Position numbers and translations under genes: made by a program
Notes under the pieces: generated by a model
The model's input: the letters and a program-made list of their open reading frames with translations, nothing else
The model's database searches: none
What the model was told of the DNA's origin: nothing
Origin: Volutella citrinella
Lineage: Eukaryota > Ascomycota > Sordariomycetes > Hypocreales > Nectriaceae
Length of the DNA stretch: 64,000 nucleotides
Assembly: GCA_034401135.1 (NCBI GenBank)
Contig: JAWZSP010000008.1
Coordinates: 1,240,001-1,304,000, forward strand
Reading direction: 5' to 3'
Shown: positions 12,174-25,796 of the stretch, in pieces
Numbering within the stretch: position 1 is the first letter of the stretch
Layout of the letters: every line of letters begins with the position of its first letter

Positions 12174-13099
12174 GGCGAGATCAAGGTTGAGGTGCTGAGA
12201 TGCTCCTGGGGAAACGGGTGGCAAAGACTGAGGCTTCGATGAAGACAATCGACAAATGAGACAAAGAGACCAAACGCCAGAAAGAATATAGCACAGGGCA
12301 AGGTTTGCTTAGGTTGTAGAGAGACCCTTTGGCTTCAGCCCCGGGGTTGCGGGTGATTTATGGCTGTCGACAACCCCACGGATGTTGTACGAGGAGTCGA
12401 GGTTGAGGCTCAAAGTGCCCCGCTTTTCGCCCTCTTGGAGATAGGTCGTTACGTGAGGTGGCGCAGAGTGACAATTCCACCCAGCCAATCGCCACCTCTG
12501 CCCAGCCATGACTCACGGCTCAGAATGACTACATCTGACGGTGAAGTCGGAAAAAGCGAAAAACCAAAGCCAAGACAAGTAGTGTGTCATACTAATGCGC
12601 TGATAGTAGAATCCAGCACTCGCAACCGATCAATACGATTTCACAGCTCGATGACTCACCAACCATCAGACACGAAGTTTTGCCTTCCTCAATAAAGTGG
12701 ATGAGTTGAAATGGGGCCGAGGCGATCTAGTGTCTTGCGGCAAATCAGCTCGCCAACGAATGGGTCATTTCCCCTGGGTTCCATGCCTAGTAACTGGGCA
12801 GTGAATGAAAGAGCCTAGAGCCCTTCTGGACGAAGTTGCAGAGGCTTCGTTGAGCGGGAATGAGGGCAGTGTCTACTCAATAGCACAATGCAGTACCGGA
12901 GCACGAACATTTGACACCTCAATCAGCCACAATGTGACATTAGAAAAGGGAGCGACGGCTCCTAGTTGATTATTCTACAGTATCATCTCTATGAATCCAA
13001 ACGCCTTATCGCCCTGTCATATCCCACAGGCTGCCACTTGGCTCCAGCCCGACAATTGATAAACACCGCTTCGTCTAAATACATTTACTGAGAACACAT
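12174..13099. promoter_or_regulatory. Spacer between CHY gene start and acyltransferase stop
   Basis: About 0.9 kb holding the promoter/leader of the minus-strand CHY gene and the 3' flank of the acyltransferase gene. No convincing coding frame or specific motif was seen. Confidence 0.4.
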
Positions 13100-14679
13100 C
13101 TAGTCGTTCTTGATCTGGACTTTGGACTCAAGCCACCGGGTAAAGTTGACAGACGGCATTTCCACAGCTCGCATGAACAAATCACCTGCCCACCAGAAAA
13201 TGGGAATCTGAATGGCGGTAGCAATGATGAAACCAGCATTCAGCTGGAGTCCCTCAGTTCCCGTAATTGTCCACGCCCAAGGCAGAAGCCGCATTCCAAC
13301 GGTGTGCATCACTATCGCATGGGAGAGATAAAGAGAGAAGGAAATCCTGCCCAGGTACTGGGGGATCCAATGGTTGAACATCTTCTGCCAGATTGGCAGG
13401 TGAGCAACCGCAACGATATAGAGGACGTTTCCAGTAGACTGCCAAGGTCGGAAGTTTTGTCCCCGATACCACTCAAAAATGTGCTGCGAGAGCCAGACGT
13501 AGCCGGGAGTCTCCTTGGCAGGGGTCGGGTACGACATCAGGTACAAGCCCAGCAGGCTGACGATCCACCAGCCCACCACCTTCAGAGTGCGATATTTGGG
13601 CGCAACGTGTTTTTCATCGAGGTTCGCTTGTGGGACATGAGCTCCGCGAATGTGGTCCCAGTCAGCCAGACCAACGCCGCAGAAGAACAAGGCGAGCTCC
13701 CAGCGGCTATTTCGAATCGAAATCATGATGGAGAAAGCAAGGCAGAAGTAACGCCAGACGGTTTTAAGACGAGCGGTGCCGAGACACATGAGGAAAACGA
13801 ACAGGGAGCAGCGATATTCGATAGGGATGGTCCACAGGTGGTTATCGTACCCTGAAAACGTGTTAGTCCAGAGAGCTCCGAAGCTGGATGCTCATCCCAC
13901 TTACGTTCGAGCCAGTTATAGTCGTGGTCCCAGGAGAAGAGTTTGAGCATGGCGAACTGGCATTCGCCCCAAGCCACAATCTCCCGCCAGAGGTTTGGCT
14001 GCCGAACAGGATGAATTTCCTTGCCATATCTCATCACCTTGGGGTCGTTGGCGAACTGTCGTGTTCCTTCGTATGCGTTGAGCTGCAGAAGAATTGCGTG
14101 CACTGCGGTAATGCCAGCAGTTGGGAGGTAAAGGCGGAAGAGTCGTCGGAAAACGGATGAACTGAGCGCAGTCGCAAGATCCGCATAGTTTTTCTTGCGG
14201 ATGAGTTTGAGGGGCTTGTAGGCCAAGCCGTATCCCGAAACGAAGAAGAAGATGCCGACGGCAGGGTCTCCAAGATACATGAGGTGCAGACCTGGAAGCT
14301 TGTTGATCCAAGCCCAGTCGTTAGGAAGGTGGGCATACCCCTCATTCACCTTGAAGTAAGGCAAGGACCAGTGGAAGGCGACGACAGCCACGGCGGCCAG
14401 GCCGCGCATGCCATCGAGGTAGGCCGTAGGCGACACCTTGGCCTGCTTCAGCTTTCGGCGCGCCTCTCGATCCTGGAGAATGCTGGGAATGAAGAACCAC
14501 CAGAGGAATCGCCCCGTGGCAGCTAGGGCCAGATGTGCGCGGGAAGGTTCGCGCGCGGGTTTGTGGATGAACGTGGTATCGGACGGGCTGAGTTCGATAT
14601 CATCCCGGAGCTCGACATCGTCCCGGAGGAGACCTACGTTCTCCTCATTGTCTGGGGAGTGCGACGGCTCGGGTCGCAT
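13100..14679 (-). CDS. Acyltransferase-3 family membrane protein
   Basis: Two exons, 14679-13905 and 13851-13100, joined across a 53-nt GT-AG intron. The splice restores a continuous 508-residue protein reading NWLERYDNHLWTIPIEYRC across the junction. The N-terminus is hydrophilic. Then GMRGLAAVAVVAFHWSLPY (about residue 90) matches the first membrane helix and conserved His of Acyltransferase_3 (PF01757). The HLWTIPIE box, several further hydrophobic helices and an SFSLYLSHAIVMHTVG helix near the C-terminus are also typical. Members move acetyl or other acyl groups onto sugars, sterols or secondary metabolites at membranes; fungal members are mostly unassigned. I see no neighbouring biosynthetic genes that would hint at a substrate. 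The start is the first ATG of the frame. Confidence 0.9.
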
Positions 14680-17600
14680 TGTGAAGTTCTGTCAGGGGGC
14701 GGCTCGCAATATCGGGAATGATTTAGTGACTGGCGAATGGCATTGGTAGGCCGGAATGGAGTAGATGAGACCCAAGGCAAATGTGTCGAATGAAAAGCTT
14801 AAAAGGAGTGTCCGTGAAGAAGTGTCGCTGGAAGGGCTGTGAATTATCGTATCGTGGGCGGGCCCGAAAACTGATTGATTAAAGGAGCGGATCGTCGAGG
14901 TCGAATTAGCACTAAGCTGTTTAGACAGCGTCCCAGTGATCCGGCAGGAGCAACGGGAGCATGTACAGCTGATCACTCTTCGACACTCGCGGCAGGAGCA
15001 GACACGCGGCCAGGCGGTTTGGTCCGTGGAGGGGCAGGAGTGAAGTGATTCAAGAATGTGGTTCACTTGAGTTTCGAGGGAGGCGTGGCTGAAAGGGAGG
15101 CCCAGGACTTAATATCGGTTCCGCCATCACCCTGGAGGCAACACCTGGACCATCAGAGATCCAAAGTCTCCAGACTACTAATTATGTCGAATCCCTCCAC
15201 AAAAAGGACTGAATTAGCGTATACAGTGTAGGATGGTTGGGGCCACCCCCAGAGACCCAAGGACCCTCGGCTATCCCTCAGGCAGACGGGTCCGCTGCAG
15301 GTCGGAATGTGCTGCGCCAACTCCTTGCCCTCTTCAGCAAATGTGCCATCGTGCTAGCAGGGCAAGGTGGAGTGACCCCTTTTCTTCATTCAGTTCTCTC
15401 GCTGATATGGCTCTTGATAGCTCGCCGAAAACATGTCGTCGACAACTGCATGCATATTCACCACCAATAGTGCAACGCAATTTCTAGGGTGCCGCCTATC
15501 AGCTTGTGCAAGCGGGTACCTGACAGGGGAAATCAGGACAAAAGCGGCTATTCCCTGAACCATACCATGTGAGCACATGTAAGGGGGGGCCAGGTTGGGG
15601 CAGCCGGGCCCATGGAGGTTCCCAGCAGGGACTAACAGGCTTCAAGGCCGGCTAGCACGCGACGATTTAAGCCTCTTGCCGAACTCTGGCCAATTGCTAC
15701 GCCTGTCGGCCAAGGTCCAGCCGGATTGGAATGGGTTGGGCTGAATCCAGACTGGCTTACTCAACGGCGCACATGTTCCTTTCGGCGGCCGGCCGCCCCT
15801 CTCCTGTGAATTATTGACAAGCACGAGCAGGAGGAGGGGGATGGCCCATCGGCCGACGTGGACGTCTCAGTTGATTGCGGCACTGGCGGGAGAGCATTGC
15901 GCGCGCAAGCAGTGGCAAGAATTGCTTTGGCACTGTATACCGCCAGCAGGGAACGCGGAGCCACAGGCAATATGATTGGGACCGCGACCGGTTTCAAGTT
16001 CTCGACTACGTGCTGATCGCTGCTCCATAGGCAGCTGTTTAGCCACTGGGCCCATTTTTAAGAGCATCAGCAAAAGTGGGAATCAGCTCCAATAGTTTGC
16101 GACCACTTTTTGTGGCTGCGCTGGCTGGTCCATCCTCCCTTGGGCACACTGAGGGAGGGCTAAATTGACGCTTGCGCGAGAGCTGAGCGCGATGCAATCT
16201 TGAGTCCTGCAGGCCATCCACCCATTGCAGGGTTGCGCAGGCCGGCCCCTGGGAAGAGAATCAACCTGGAAGATAGATGCTGGTGATGTGACGTTTGGTT
16301 GCGGCCGCCTTTATTGACACGGGGCTTTGTTGCACTGCGCGTTTCAATGCTGGAAGTTGGAACACTGTCCTCATGATGTGGATCGGGAATGGCGGATCCC
16401 GATATATCCAGCCAGGGGTTCCGCTCCTTAAAAGCTTAAACGATTCCACAGACCAACGTCCAGGCGCGAAGGAGTGAAACCCAGGACAGAGAGAGACTGG
16501 CCGAGTGGGCCGTCAATGGCGCCGTGTCGTGCGCCAGGGTCGCGCAAGGCGCCCTGTAGAAAGCCAAGCGGCCACCACCCCGGCACCAGTTCAACGGCAC
16601 GGATTTCCATCTTGGGCCCGGCACCCGCCGCCACAAGCCACACCCATCTGCACGACTGAAATGAGTGACCAACAAGACAGACGCCGACTGCGATCTAGAT
16701 CAATAGTCTGGACGGGTGCCGTAATTGCAAGAGGATATGGTAATAAGCAATTCTTGCGACTATTGAGCCCCTGACGGACTCCAGTTTGATCCTCATCCAG
16801 AGACGGCTGCTTTTGTCTGGTTGCGGAGCCAGAAAAGCAATCCTCTGACCGGAGCATGATTATATCATCATTTGCCAAAAGCCAAGAAATCCGGCCATCA
16901 TCCTTCCCCGTGTCAGTCGGCGTGCACTTCTTTGGCCCCCGAAGAAACGCCAACCCAAACACATGGCCATGACCCATGGCTAGCGCTTCCAGCCCAGCTT
17001 ACCTATTCTTCCCCATTCGCAAGGCACGGCTGGAAAACTGTTTGGGAAAGCTGGCCTCGGGCTCCGGCTCAGCTTGAGGACCGGCATCGCCGGATTTAGC
17101 ACCAGAGCCGGCTCCAATCGCGCTATCCGTCGTCTTCAACCGAAGTCCTGCCCGCTTGCATCAAAAGCAGTGGCGGAGTCCTCACAAATACCGAAGTACT
17201 GACGTTAGTTGTTGGCTCGTTGCATTGGCCCACGTAGTCCCTTCAATTCAACTTCCAGTGCGGTTATACCGCGCGGCTGCAGAGGTAATTGATGTAATCA
17301 GATGTGGACTTCTGTCAGCCTGACTTCCCCCGTTCAGCTTCAATTAACCTTATTGCGCTATCCGCTTTCAGTCCGCTTCTATGACGCTGCGTGTCAGGTG
17401 CTGGCAATCAGGTCATCACATTTCTGGTCCTGAACTCTGGACGGCAATTCGGCATCCCGACGCTGCCCCCATGCGGCGCGACACAGGGTTCCGTCAACTG
17501 TGATTCCTTGTCCAAGCCAGCCAGGAGTATGCACCGGCCCGCCGCCCATTTGTTCACGGCCCATTTATTGTGGCATAGGATTTGGTTCGGCGGGTGTTGA

Positions 17601-20600
17601 CTCAAAAAAAGATATGCGCGGTGCTGACGAGCTTGCTGAAAAGCCAACACCCCAGTGGCTCAATATCGTAGCCTGAACTGAGAACAGCAGCCTGTTGACG
17701 ACGCAGCGAGCCGTGATTGGGGCATATGCTGCAGTAACTTCGTCGCCGCTTGCTTGTTTATAATTAGCAGCTTCGGAGGATCGATGGATCTTGAGGGCGG
17801 CCGACGCGATGGGTGGGGTCGATTGAGCCGCTGGACAACCGCGCCTCGCCAGCCTACCTGAGTCAAAACCGATGGGAGACTCAGAGGACAATCAAGCTAC
17901 ATTTTTCGAACATTGTGCTTTGGCCAGAGGGCACTCCTGGCGCAGGCTCCAGTCGCAACATGTCAGCAATTTGGACCTTTGGTTGGAGATTCCGCGCACT
18001 GTACTTACCCACATGTTGGTTTCAAGCCTCCTCAGATGAGCCTTGCTCATTTCCAGAGTGAGACCCATCATATCGTTCATCCATCGCCTCTGCCATTAAG
18101 TTGAAGCAGTAGCTTTGCTGCACGGCCGCCCACCCAAACTCCATACAACAAGATTTGTGTTCGCAGCGCTGGGATGATTCGTTGCCCTCTGCCAACCAAT
18201 CGACTATCAACTCAACCAGTCCACTTTTCAGGGACGCACTGCGTTGTGACAAGTATTGCATAAGCTCTGGATTTTTCTCATTAAACGTAACAAGATAGAC
18301 GACACCTCAAGTCGGCGGTCTCCTGTGGTGCCTATCGTAATGTATTGTCCGCTGACCCCTCCGATGCATGACTCCCAACTCGCGCAATTGTTTTCTCCAA
18401 GGCAGGTTTTTCGGGATGCCATTCAGAATGACAACCACGCCATGTGTGACTAAAGCAAGCAGAGATGCTCACTATATACATGATGAGGACGGTCCAACTA
18501 TCTTCAATGCAGGCCTAGTCATCAGGAGATATTGCCCACCCGTATCAAGGCCGGCCCCAGTAAGCAGAGCCTACCCAGGCAAACCAATCCGATGGATATC
18601 TCGATTCTGGGCCTCTTGAACCCTTGATCCTGATATTAATCTGACCAGCTTTCATGCAGCAAGTGATAGGCCCGAACTAGTTCATTGAAGATAATTTGAC
18701 AAGCCCATGCAGCACACAGCCTCATACATACATAATAGAAACCGTATTTAATTCCACATTAGATGTCATACCCAGTATCCCAACCACAGTATTAGTCTAG
18801 TAAGAGTCACAATTAACATTTGATAGAGGCAGTAATCGCACAATCTGTCAATTTTACAATTCTTAGTATCACAATTAAGTTCCCTCGTAGAAGGCTGAAC
18901 TGGTTCATTGCGTAGTATAGACAGAGCTAGTGAAACAAGACCAACAAAGACTACGAAAGGGCCTCGAGCAAATTAGTTAGCTCGTCTCTGAAATGTTAAG
19001 TCAAATGTCCGACTGAGCGATGTGGTGCGCTAAGGAGATCCCTAATGATCTATTAGAATAATTCACGGTTTCAAGCCTTCGTACACTGCTTATCCCTTTC
19101 TCGCATTGTCCGTGGCCATCCTAAACTCCAACTGCAACTCCAGCTGGTCCTCCCGGCAAGGGAGAACATTTTGCGACTCAAAAACTGACCTTCCACCTTG
19201 TGCAAGAATGATAACATTTGAAATCATGTAAATATAAAAGAAGACGATACTATATATGTCCATAATTATATCCGGTAGTGCCAAGACAAGGCCCATCACC
19301 GACGTCGCCAATCCTTAAATCCGCCATGATCAATGTTAATGACTGAGTCCTCAAAGCCTCAGAGCTAAACCCAACCTCGCCAGCGAAGTACCGTACCCTT
19401 CGTGCTTGCCCGAGCCTCGTTCGTGTTTACAGGCCAGTGACAGAAGATGTTCCAATTATTCCGTTCGCTCAACGGACATGCGGTTGCTCACAATCCATAC
19501 GGCTGCGATGACAAAATTGACTACGGAAAGATAAGTTACGGGCTTCCATCAACAGTGGGAGGGAATTACAAGCATCAATGTTCAATGGCAACAGCACAAT
19601 AAGAGGAACTACACGACAACAGGGCGGAGGAAACAACCCAAAATTAGGAACAAGGGCGATGGCACATCAAGGCAGATCAAGAATGACTGGTTGTAGCACT
19701 GAGGGGCGAGTAAATCTTCCTCTCGTCTTGCACCCAATACAGACACTACCCAGTAGCAACGACGGTACAGTGACGGGCTGTCATCGTGCGATCCGGGTTC
19801 TCGGAAGGGAGAAGGACTCGCCAAGGCAATACAAGCCACTGGTCACAAACAAGTTTGCGCCAAGGTGCCAATCATTGGTAATGGGAATCTAGCCAGTCCT
19901 CGCACCCCCATACAGGCTCGCGTTCAAACGGTCACTCTCGTTTGCAGGCTGCAGGACCCCCACGGACGCTGCGCATGGAGGGAGACATCTCCACGGGGAG
20001 GACGTGCCCGGCGTGCAGTAGCAGCAGCAGAGTCTTGCCGCTGCTCGTGCATGCATGAGATGATCGCCCCCGAAGCCGATGCGAGCAGCGAGCTGAGGTC
20101 GGGGCTCAATGGCAACAGTCGTACCTTGTACAACTGGTGTGAGCACATGTTGGATCACGGCGGCTCATTCATCTTCGCACAAGCAGAATGACGAGTGTTG
20201 GTTGGCGGGCAATTCAAAAATGATCACTCAGCGGAAATGCAAGCATCGCGGGGGACATCCCGATCGCCTTGGCGGATAAGGACGTCAGCCCATGGGGTCC
20301 AGAGATACCCGGTCACAATAATTGTACAAACATGCCAAGTATAGATTCGTGTTGCGAGGTGGATTCGCACACAAGTCGTCCACTCGGCACTCATTCCACC
20401 TGAGCCTTGGTGCATGTGGCGACATTCCCGCAGGTCCAATAACCTCGTAAGTGCACGGGCTGGATACGAGACGGCAGCTGAACGTTCAAACAAAGAGGCC
20501 TGCCATTTCGCTCAGCCGGTGAGACATGTGGTGATGGTGACGATGGGGCATCAAGGACAAGGTCACGGGCAGGCGGGATGCAGAAGCAAATCCCCGGAAG

Positions 20601-21763
20601 GGGCCCGGTGACTTGTGTACGGGAGGCTTGGGAAAAGCCGAACAGGCTGACTCGTGTGCAATTGCGTGCCTGTTGTGTGCTATCGTGGCACCAAAGGGGC
20701 CGAACGAACGAGGTCTTGTGCGGATGACGAGGCAGGCGAGGGCGACAATGATACCAGGCCGTGTGCACACTATACTTCCCAGAGAGAGGCGAGAGGATGG
20801 ACAATAACGCCAACGCAAAAGCAAGCAAGAAATAGGACGACGGTAAGGCGTGCGTGACTAGCAAACAACTTAGGCACGATACAGTTAATGGCAACCACTC
20901 AGGGCCGCGAGGCCACAGCTGTTATGCGGGTAAGGTCAGCCACCAGCCGGCAGTCCGTGGGATGCCACCCTCCCCGGTAGCCTAGCTCTGCCAGTTAGTG
21001 ATCTTGTGGTGATTGAAGGAGGTGCTGGGGTTGCGGCCGCGACGCCCGATGCTGTTCGCCCACCCTCAGGCTGGCCTGGCAAGGCGGCGACGCGACGGCG
21101 CGCCCCGTGATAACGACCCGACAAACAGTCTCGGTCAATGGGGCCTGGGCAAGGCGGGGGTGGCAGCATGATGGATGCCTGAGCGAACGGGGCCAGAAGG
21201 CCTGGCTTCATGGCCATGCCTGTTTGCCGTGGGACTAGTGATAGGCTTTCGCGGCGCGAGGACGGGTAGCTGCGTGAGATGGTGTTTCGACACGGGCTAC
21301 ACAACAGTGCTAGCTGTGTGCTAGAGACAAGATACACGGCACTATTTGACCCCAGACAACAGAGGATAAAGTAGAGCAAGGTGTGGGAACACAAGTCGCG
21401 GACAAGGGTTTCGAGGTCAGCTTGTCAGTCAGGCCCAGCCTGGTCCACTGCCAATGGACGGCAGAGAATGTGGCTTTGGGGGGCTGCAGAGGGAGACATC
21501 ATCAGCACGGCCACAGCAGGCGGGGGGAAACATGATGATCGGGCCTTGGGGGCAGTGGGAGATGATGGAGCAAACAGTGGTGGGGTGTGCATCAGGCCGG
21601 GGCGTGGCGTCCCGGCTGTCGTCGAGGCAGGGCCCTTTTTTCCCTGGTGTTGTCTCTGGTCATCTAAGGTACATGAGAGCAGGAGGGTGGCGGGTTTGCA
21701 TGAGTCGTTTGGGCGTCGTTTGCTTGCGTGGTGGTGATTGCTGGTGGTGAGGGGTGTTGATGT

Positions 21764-21780
21764 TGGTGGTGGTGGTGGTG
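21764..21780 (+). repeat. GGT trinucleotide repeat
   Basis: Five to six GGT units inside a longer GGT/TGG-biased stretch (about 21727-21810). Lies in gene-free DNA. Confidence 0.8.
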
Positions 21781-21982
21781 CTACCGCTGTTACTGGTGAT
21801 GGTGGAGGGGTGCGATGACAACTCAGCACCTGGCGGGCAGATGACCACGGCTCATATGCACCTGCCGCGGGCGGTGAGCCCGGCATGCCGGCGCGGGTGG
21901 GTGCTTTCCCCGGGGGGCGCGAGCCGTCGAGGCAGGCCTTGCGAAACGGAAGGGCCAAGGAAAATAAATCAATTAAAGGGAA

Positions 21983-21994
21983 TTGATTAATCAA
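21983..21994. repeat. 12-bp perfect palindrome in an AT island
   Basis: TTGATTAATCAA is its own reverse complement. It overlaps a second inverted repeat (TCAATT, spacer AAAGGG, AATTGA) within a 50-bp AT-rich island in otherwise GC-rich DNA. It could be a binding site for a dimeric or homeodomain-type regulator, or chance. Confidence 0.5.
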
Positions 21995-24668
21995 TAAATC
22001 TTTAATGGCCTGGGACGATTAAATCTACTGAACCATTACGGCGCAGAAAACGGTGGTGCCTCGAATATGTTATTGCTGCCCCCCACCCTCTATCTCATCG
22101 ACAGCGAAATAGCACACCAGCCCAGGCACAACTCAACTAACTGCCTGCCTGGTCTTGTCTCACCGTGGATGTCGACAGTGATGCAAAGCTGTCAATATGC
22201 TATTTGAGCGATTGCCCAGGTATAATTATCATGAAGGGCATCGGAATAGCACTTTTCAGTGATCAAAGCAGTCCCAGTGACAGACTCCATACAATACAAT
22301 ACGGACTGGTCACCGTTTCCGCTACAAGCACCGCTGCAATGCACGAGACCATGGCAGCCACATTCTTCAAGGTAGCTGCTGAACTTCCCATGACGCCTGA
22401 ATTTCCAAGGCAAATTTCCGTTGCAGCGCCGTGCCAGATGTACATCCAAACCCTCGTCAACTCAATAGCCCGCGGGCAAAGGTCACGCTTCATGCACGGC
22501 CGCGGCCCATGGCTTGACGGTCTGCGTTGGGAACCACCGGTCAAGGCCAGGCGGGCGGCCAGAGGATCTCATGCGCGCTGGTATATCGACAGCGCCTCTG
22601 CTTTCAGGCCGCGCAGCAGGCAGCCTCTTGACTCACTCACATGCCCGCCCGACGTCCGCGCCGCCATGTGCTATCGGCACAGGTGCTCCCCCTCGCCGAC
22701 CGCACCGCACTGCTCACTCGCAGCTGTTACATCATCTCGACTCACCTCACTGCATCGTCATCCATCCGTTGTCTCTCCGATCGGCGAGCACCACCGATGG
22801 ATGGATGACTCGGTGCATCGGTGAGCAAGCCCACCCGCCCCTTCTTGTCATCCGGGCCCCCCTCCCCGTAGGCCTCTTTCCTGCTCTGCAACACTCTGCA
22901 AGGACGGGGCCCCGTCTTTTGTGTGACAACGGGCTATGCTGTGTTTTTGTCGTGTTGCCCTATCCGTGCGTCGCCTTGCTGTGTGCTCGCAACCAGACAC
23001 AGTGGAGCGTAGAGTGGCAGTGTCTGCTGTAACACAGCCCGCCCAAATGGCTGCGGAGGCTGGCTGAGAGCAAATCCAGTGTTGCAGCCAAGCGTGAGCA
23101 GCTGTCAGCTCTGCTGAAAGCTACCCGTGCCAATCAATATATTGACCATATACATTTCCAATGCTTCGTGGTCTTGTCATCGCCATTCCCATCGCCAAGA
23201 TACCGACACGGCCGCCCAGGGTCCCGATCATTGTCTCATTCATCCAGCAACACCCCCTTGGCCATCCCCCCCTCTTCTGGGTCATTTTATTTATTTATTT
23301 CTTATTTTTATTCATCTTGTTTTTCTCCTGTTTTATTTATCAGGCTGGCTATTTTTATTATTTTTCTACTTCCTTGTGAGCCAGCGCACCCTTGTCACCT
23401 GAGCCTCCCTTGCCGCTCGGGATGCTGCCCCGGCACACCGTGACTCCAGCCAGGTCACACCTGTCATGCATCTCTCAACACCATGACCCCATATTGAACC
23501 ACGTCAGTGCCCTTATATCAGCTGCCTCATTGTCATCTTCACTTTCACCGGTGTCATGTCCAAGACCATGAGAAGGGTCTGAGCAAACATCTCGACCCGG
23601 TATTGTGTCAAACCACTGACTGACATCCGCTCAAACATGGAGAAACGGCTTGATCACAAGTGAACCAGCGTTGCCAAGGCTGCATGAACGCTTCCCATCC
23701 ATACCGATTTCCATAGCTACTAGTAGACCTCCTAGTCTCGCGGTGGGGTGAACCTTTCGACCGAGCGAAGATGCACCGTTTCACATGGCCCTATGAATCC
23801 CGCCGTCGTGGGGTCGCAACATCAAATCCATCCATCTCAAAGTTTATCATTACCGAAAGGCTGCCTACCTCGGCTTCGAATCCATCCCGAGTGCAATGTC
23901 TTTCACATCATCATGACGAATGTTGTCGAATTTGTGAGTGCGAGGATGAAGCTTGGTACAGAGCCAACATGGTCTTCACATGCTTCTGGACATCGGCCCA
24001 TTCTTGCATGCGAGCCTAAGTGATCCAGCCTCCCAATGACATGGACTCGGATCGGACTCGGGCGGATGAATCCAGCTCGCAATGTACACCCACCCTAGAC
24101 TACATATATGCCATGCCAGACATAGCGGATGACGCGATCTAATTATCCGGCGGTGACGACAGTGAACGGAATCCCTCTCGTTTTCACACTTCTAGATTTA
24201 TTGACTTTGCGTAAGCAATGCAGGGCAGTGCCGAGTCGTTGTGGCTTCGTTTACCGTAGGTTAATTATAAGCATATTCGCTCCCAGTTTTACAAACCTCC
24301 GCCGCCCCACCATCTAGCAACCGTTCATTGGCCCTCGGGTCTATCGGTTTCGAGGCGATGAAGACGTAAGTCACATCATGTCAGGACCGGCATATTTTCA
24401 GGCCGAAGACGGCTTCAAGGCTGGTTTGCATCAGATTGTTTGACCATGACACCCGAAAAAGCCTCTGTGCAGTCGACGCCTGGTCGTTTTCCTCGCTTTC
24501 AAAATGGCAATTTGCGTGGGCTCGATGAAGGTGCTTGTGTATATGAAGCCGTGAGTGGCAGCACGAGATGAAGAAATGGACACAACTTCCTCTTCATTCC
24601 TTTCGATCATCACTAGTGAGAACTACGCGAAACCAAATCGATTTATCCAATCTTTCTACTTGACCAAA

Positions 24669-25625
24669 ATGGCCGATTCCGAGACGGTCTGGATGTACGA
24701 TCCGAACTGGGCGTTGGCCGTGGTGGCCGTCAGTGTATATTGTATTCTCTTCGTTGTCATCTTTTACCAGACCTTCATCCAGTACCGTGCCTGGTTTTTT
24801 ACTGTTGTCCCCCTTGGAGCTGCGATAGAAGTTACCGGCTACGCCATGCGTTGTTGGTCCATCAAATTCCAGCTCAAAGTTGTGCGTCGGACACCCACAA
24901 CCCTGGTCTCCCCGCGCAACACTGACAATGATAGGCGCCGTTCGTTTTGGCTCTTGTTTTGGTTGTGCTGGCCCCGATATTTATTGCGGCAGGTGTATAC
25001 CTTCTCATCAGCCGTCTCATCAGGGCTGTGCTCCCTCCCAAGCGCCAGCGCATATATGGCGTTCATGGACGGCTATTGACTCGAATCTTTGTCATTGCTG
25101 ATATCCTCGCCTTTATTGCGCAGGGAAATGGCTCGACTGTTGCCTCGACGGCCGACTGGCAAGGAAACCAGGAGAAGATCGGTCGCTATATCCTGGTGGG
25201 AGGTCTTGCTTTCCAGTTACTCGTCTTCGCTTTCTTCGTGGCTATTTTCAGAAAGTTCCATGTCCTGGCCAACAGGTACGAGGTTGATGATGCACCACCA
25301 GGCTGGAGGAAGGTGGTCACGAGCGTGTACGTCTCGAGCGCCTTCATCATGGTATGTATCCGACAGAGCGGTCATCCGGCGCTGGACTAACGAGGTTTAG
25401 ATTCGAACAATCTACCGCCTTGCTGAGTTCGCTGGGGGGCATAATGGCTATGCATTTCGTCATGAGTGGCTATTCTGGGTTTTCGAGGCTCTCCCAATGG
25501 CCGGCGCCATCGCTACTTTCTGTCTCTACCACCCGAGCAAATATCTCGGTCGCCACGGCGCTCGCCGGAAGAGAGACAAGCCTACTTCCGATGTAGAAGA
25601 GCTTACTGGAGTCACCCACAGGTAA
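24669..25625 (+). CDS. RTA1-like seven-helix membrane protein
   Basis: Three exons: 24669-24881, 24935-25351 and 25401-25625. The introns are 53 and 49 nt, with good donors (GTGCGT, GTATGT) and a CTGAC branch site in the first. The 284-residue product has about seven hydrophobic helices and the family hallmarks: an extracellular-type N-terminus, LGAAIEVTGYAMRC in helix 3, APFVLALVLVVLAPIFIAAG, FVIADILAFIAQGNG and IRTIYRLAEF. RTA1-like proteins (PF04479) are fungal plasma-membrane or vacuolar proteins. They are linked to resistance to 7-aminocholesterol and to lipid translocation (yeast Rta1, Rsb1). An upstream in-frame ATG at 24576 would add 31 residues; I prefer 24669 because family members start close to the first helix. 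It converges on a Zn2Cys6 regulator gene 171 nt downstream. Confidence 0.92.
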
Positions 25626-25796
25626 TCGTCAGGCTGGCGCTTGGCTTTGGACTATGTAGACCAGGCATCTGTGGATTGTGGAGTTGAGCTGGGGAGGGCG
25701 AGAGTGTCGTCGAGGGAAACGGAGACAAGAGGGGGATATTGTCTGTTAAAGGTGTTAGATCTGCACATCTGCACAATGCGCAATAGAATCATTTCC

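Larger units (their letters stand above)
14680..24668. other. 10 kb gene-free region
   Basis: No supported gene. Frames up to 219 codons occur (22165-22824, +) but lack domains, family resemblance or plausible splice structure. Composition is uneven: 18.6-19.3 kb is visibly richer in A/T than the surrounding DNA, 21.7-21.8 kb carries GGT repeats, and 21961-22010 is an AT-rich island with a perfect palindrome. The left edge is the promoter of the acyltransferase gene and the right edge that of the RTA1 gene. The region could hold repeat-induced-mutation relics of transposons or long non-coding transcripts; neither is shown. Confidence 0.55.

Noticed and set aside
12174..12248. Upstream extension of the CHY protein to a TTG codon
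   Set aside because: Non-ATG start in a fungal nuclear gene without supporting context; the first ATG lies at 12173.
13100..14679. Acyltransferase gene as part of a secondary-metabolite cluster
   Set aside because: No synthase, P450, methyltransferase or transporter gene lies next to it in this window.
22165..22824. 219-codon plus-strand frame
   Set aside because: No family resemblance, low-complexity composition and no splice partner.
23870..23890. Second B-box-like CTTCGAATCC
   Set aside because: The base pair closing the T-loop is wrong and no cloverleaf can be drawn around it.
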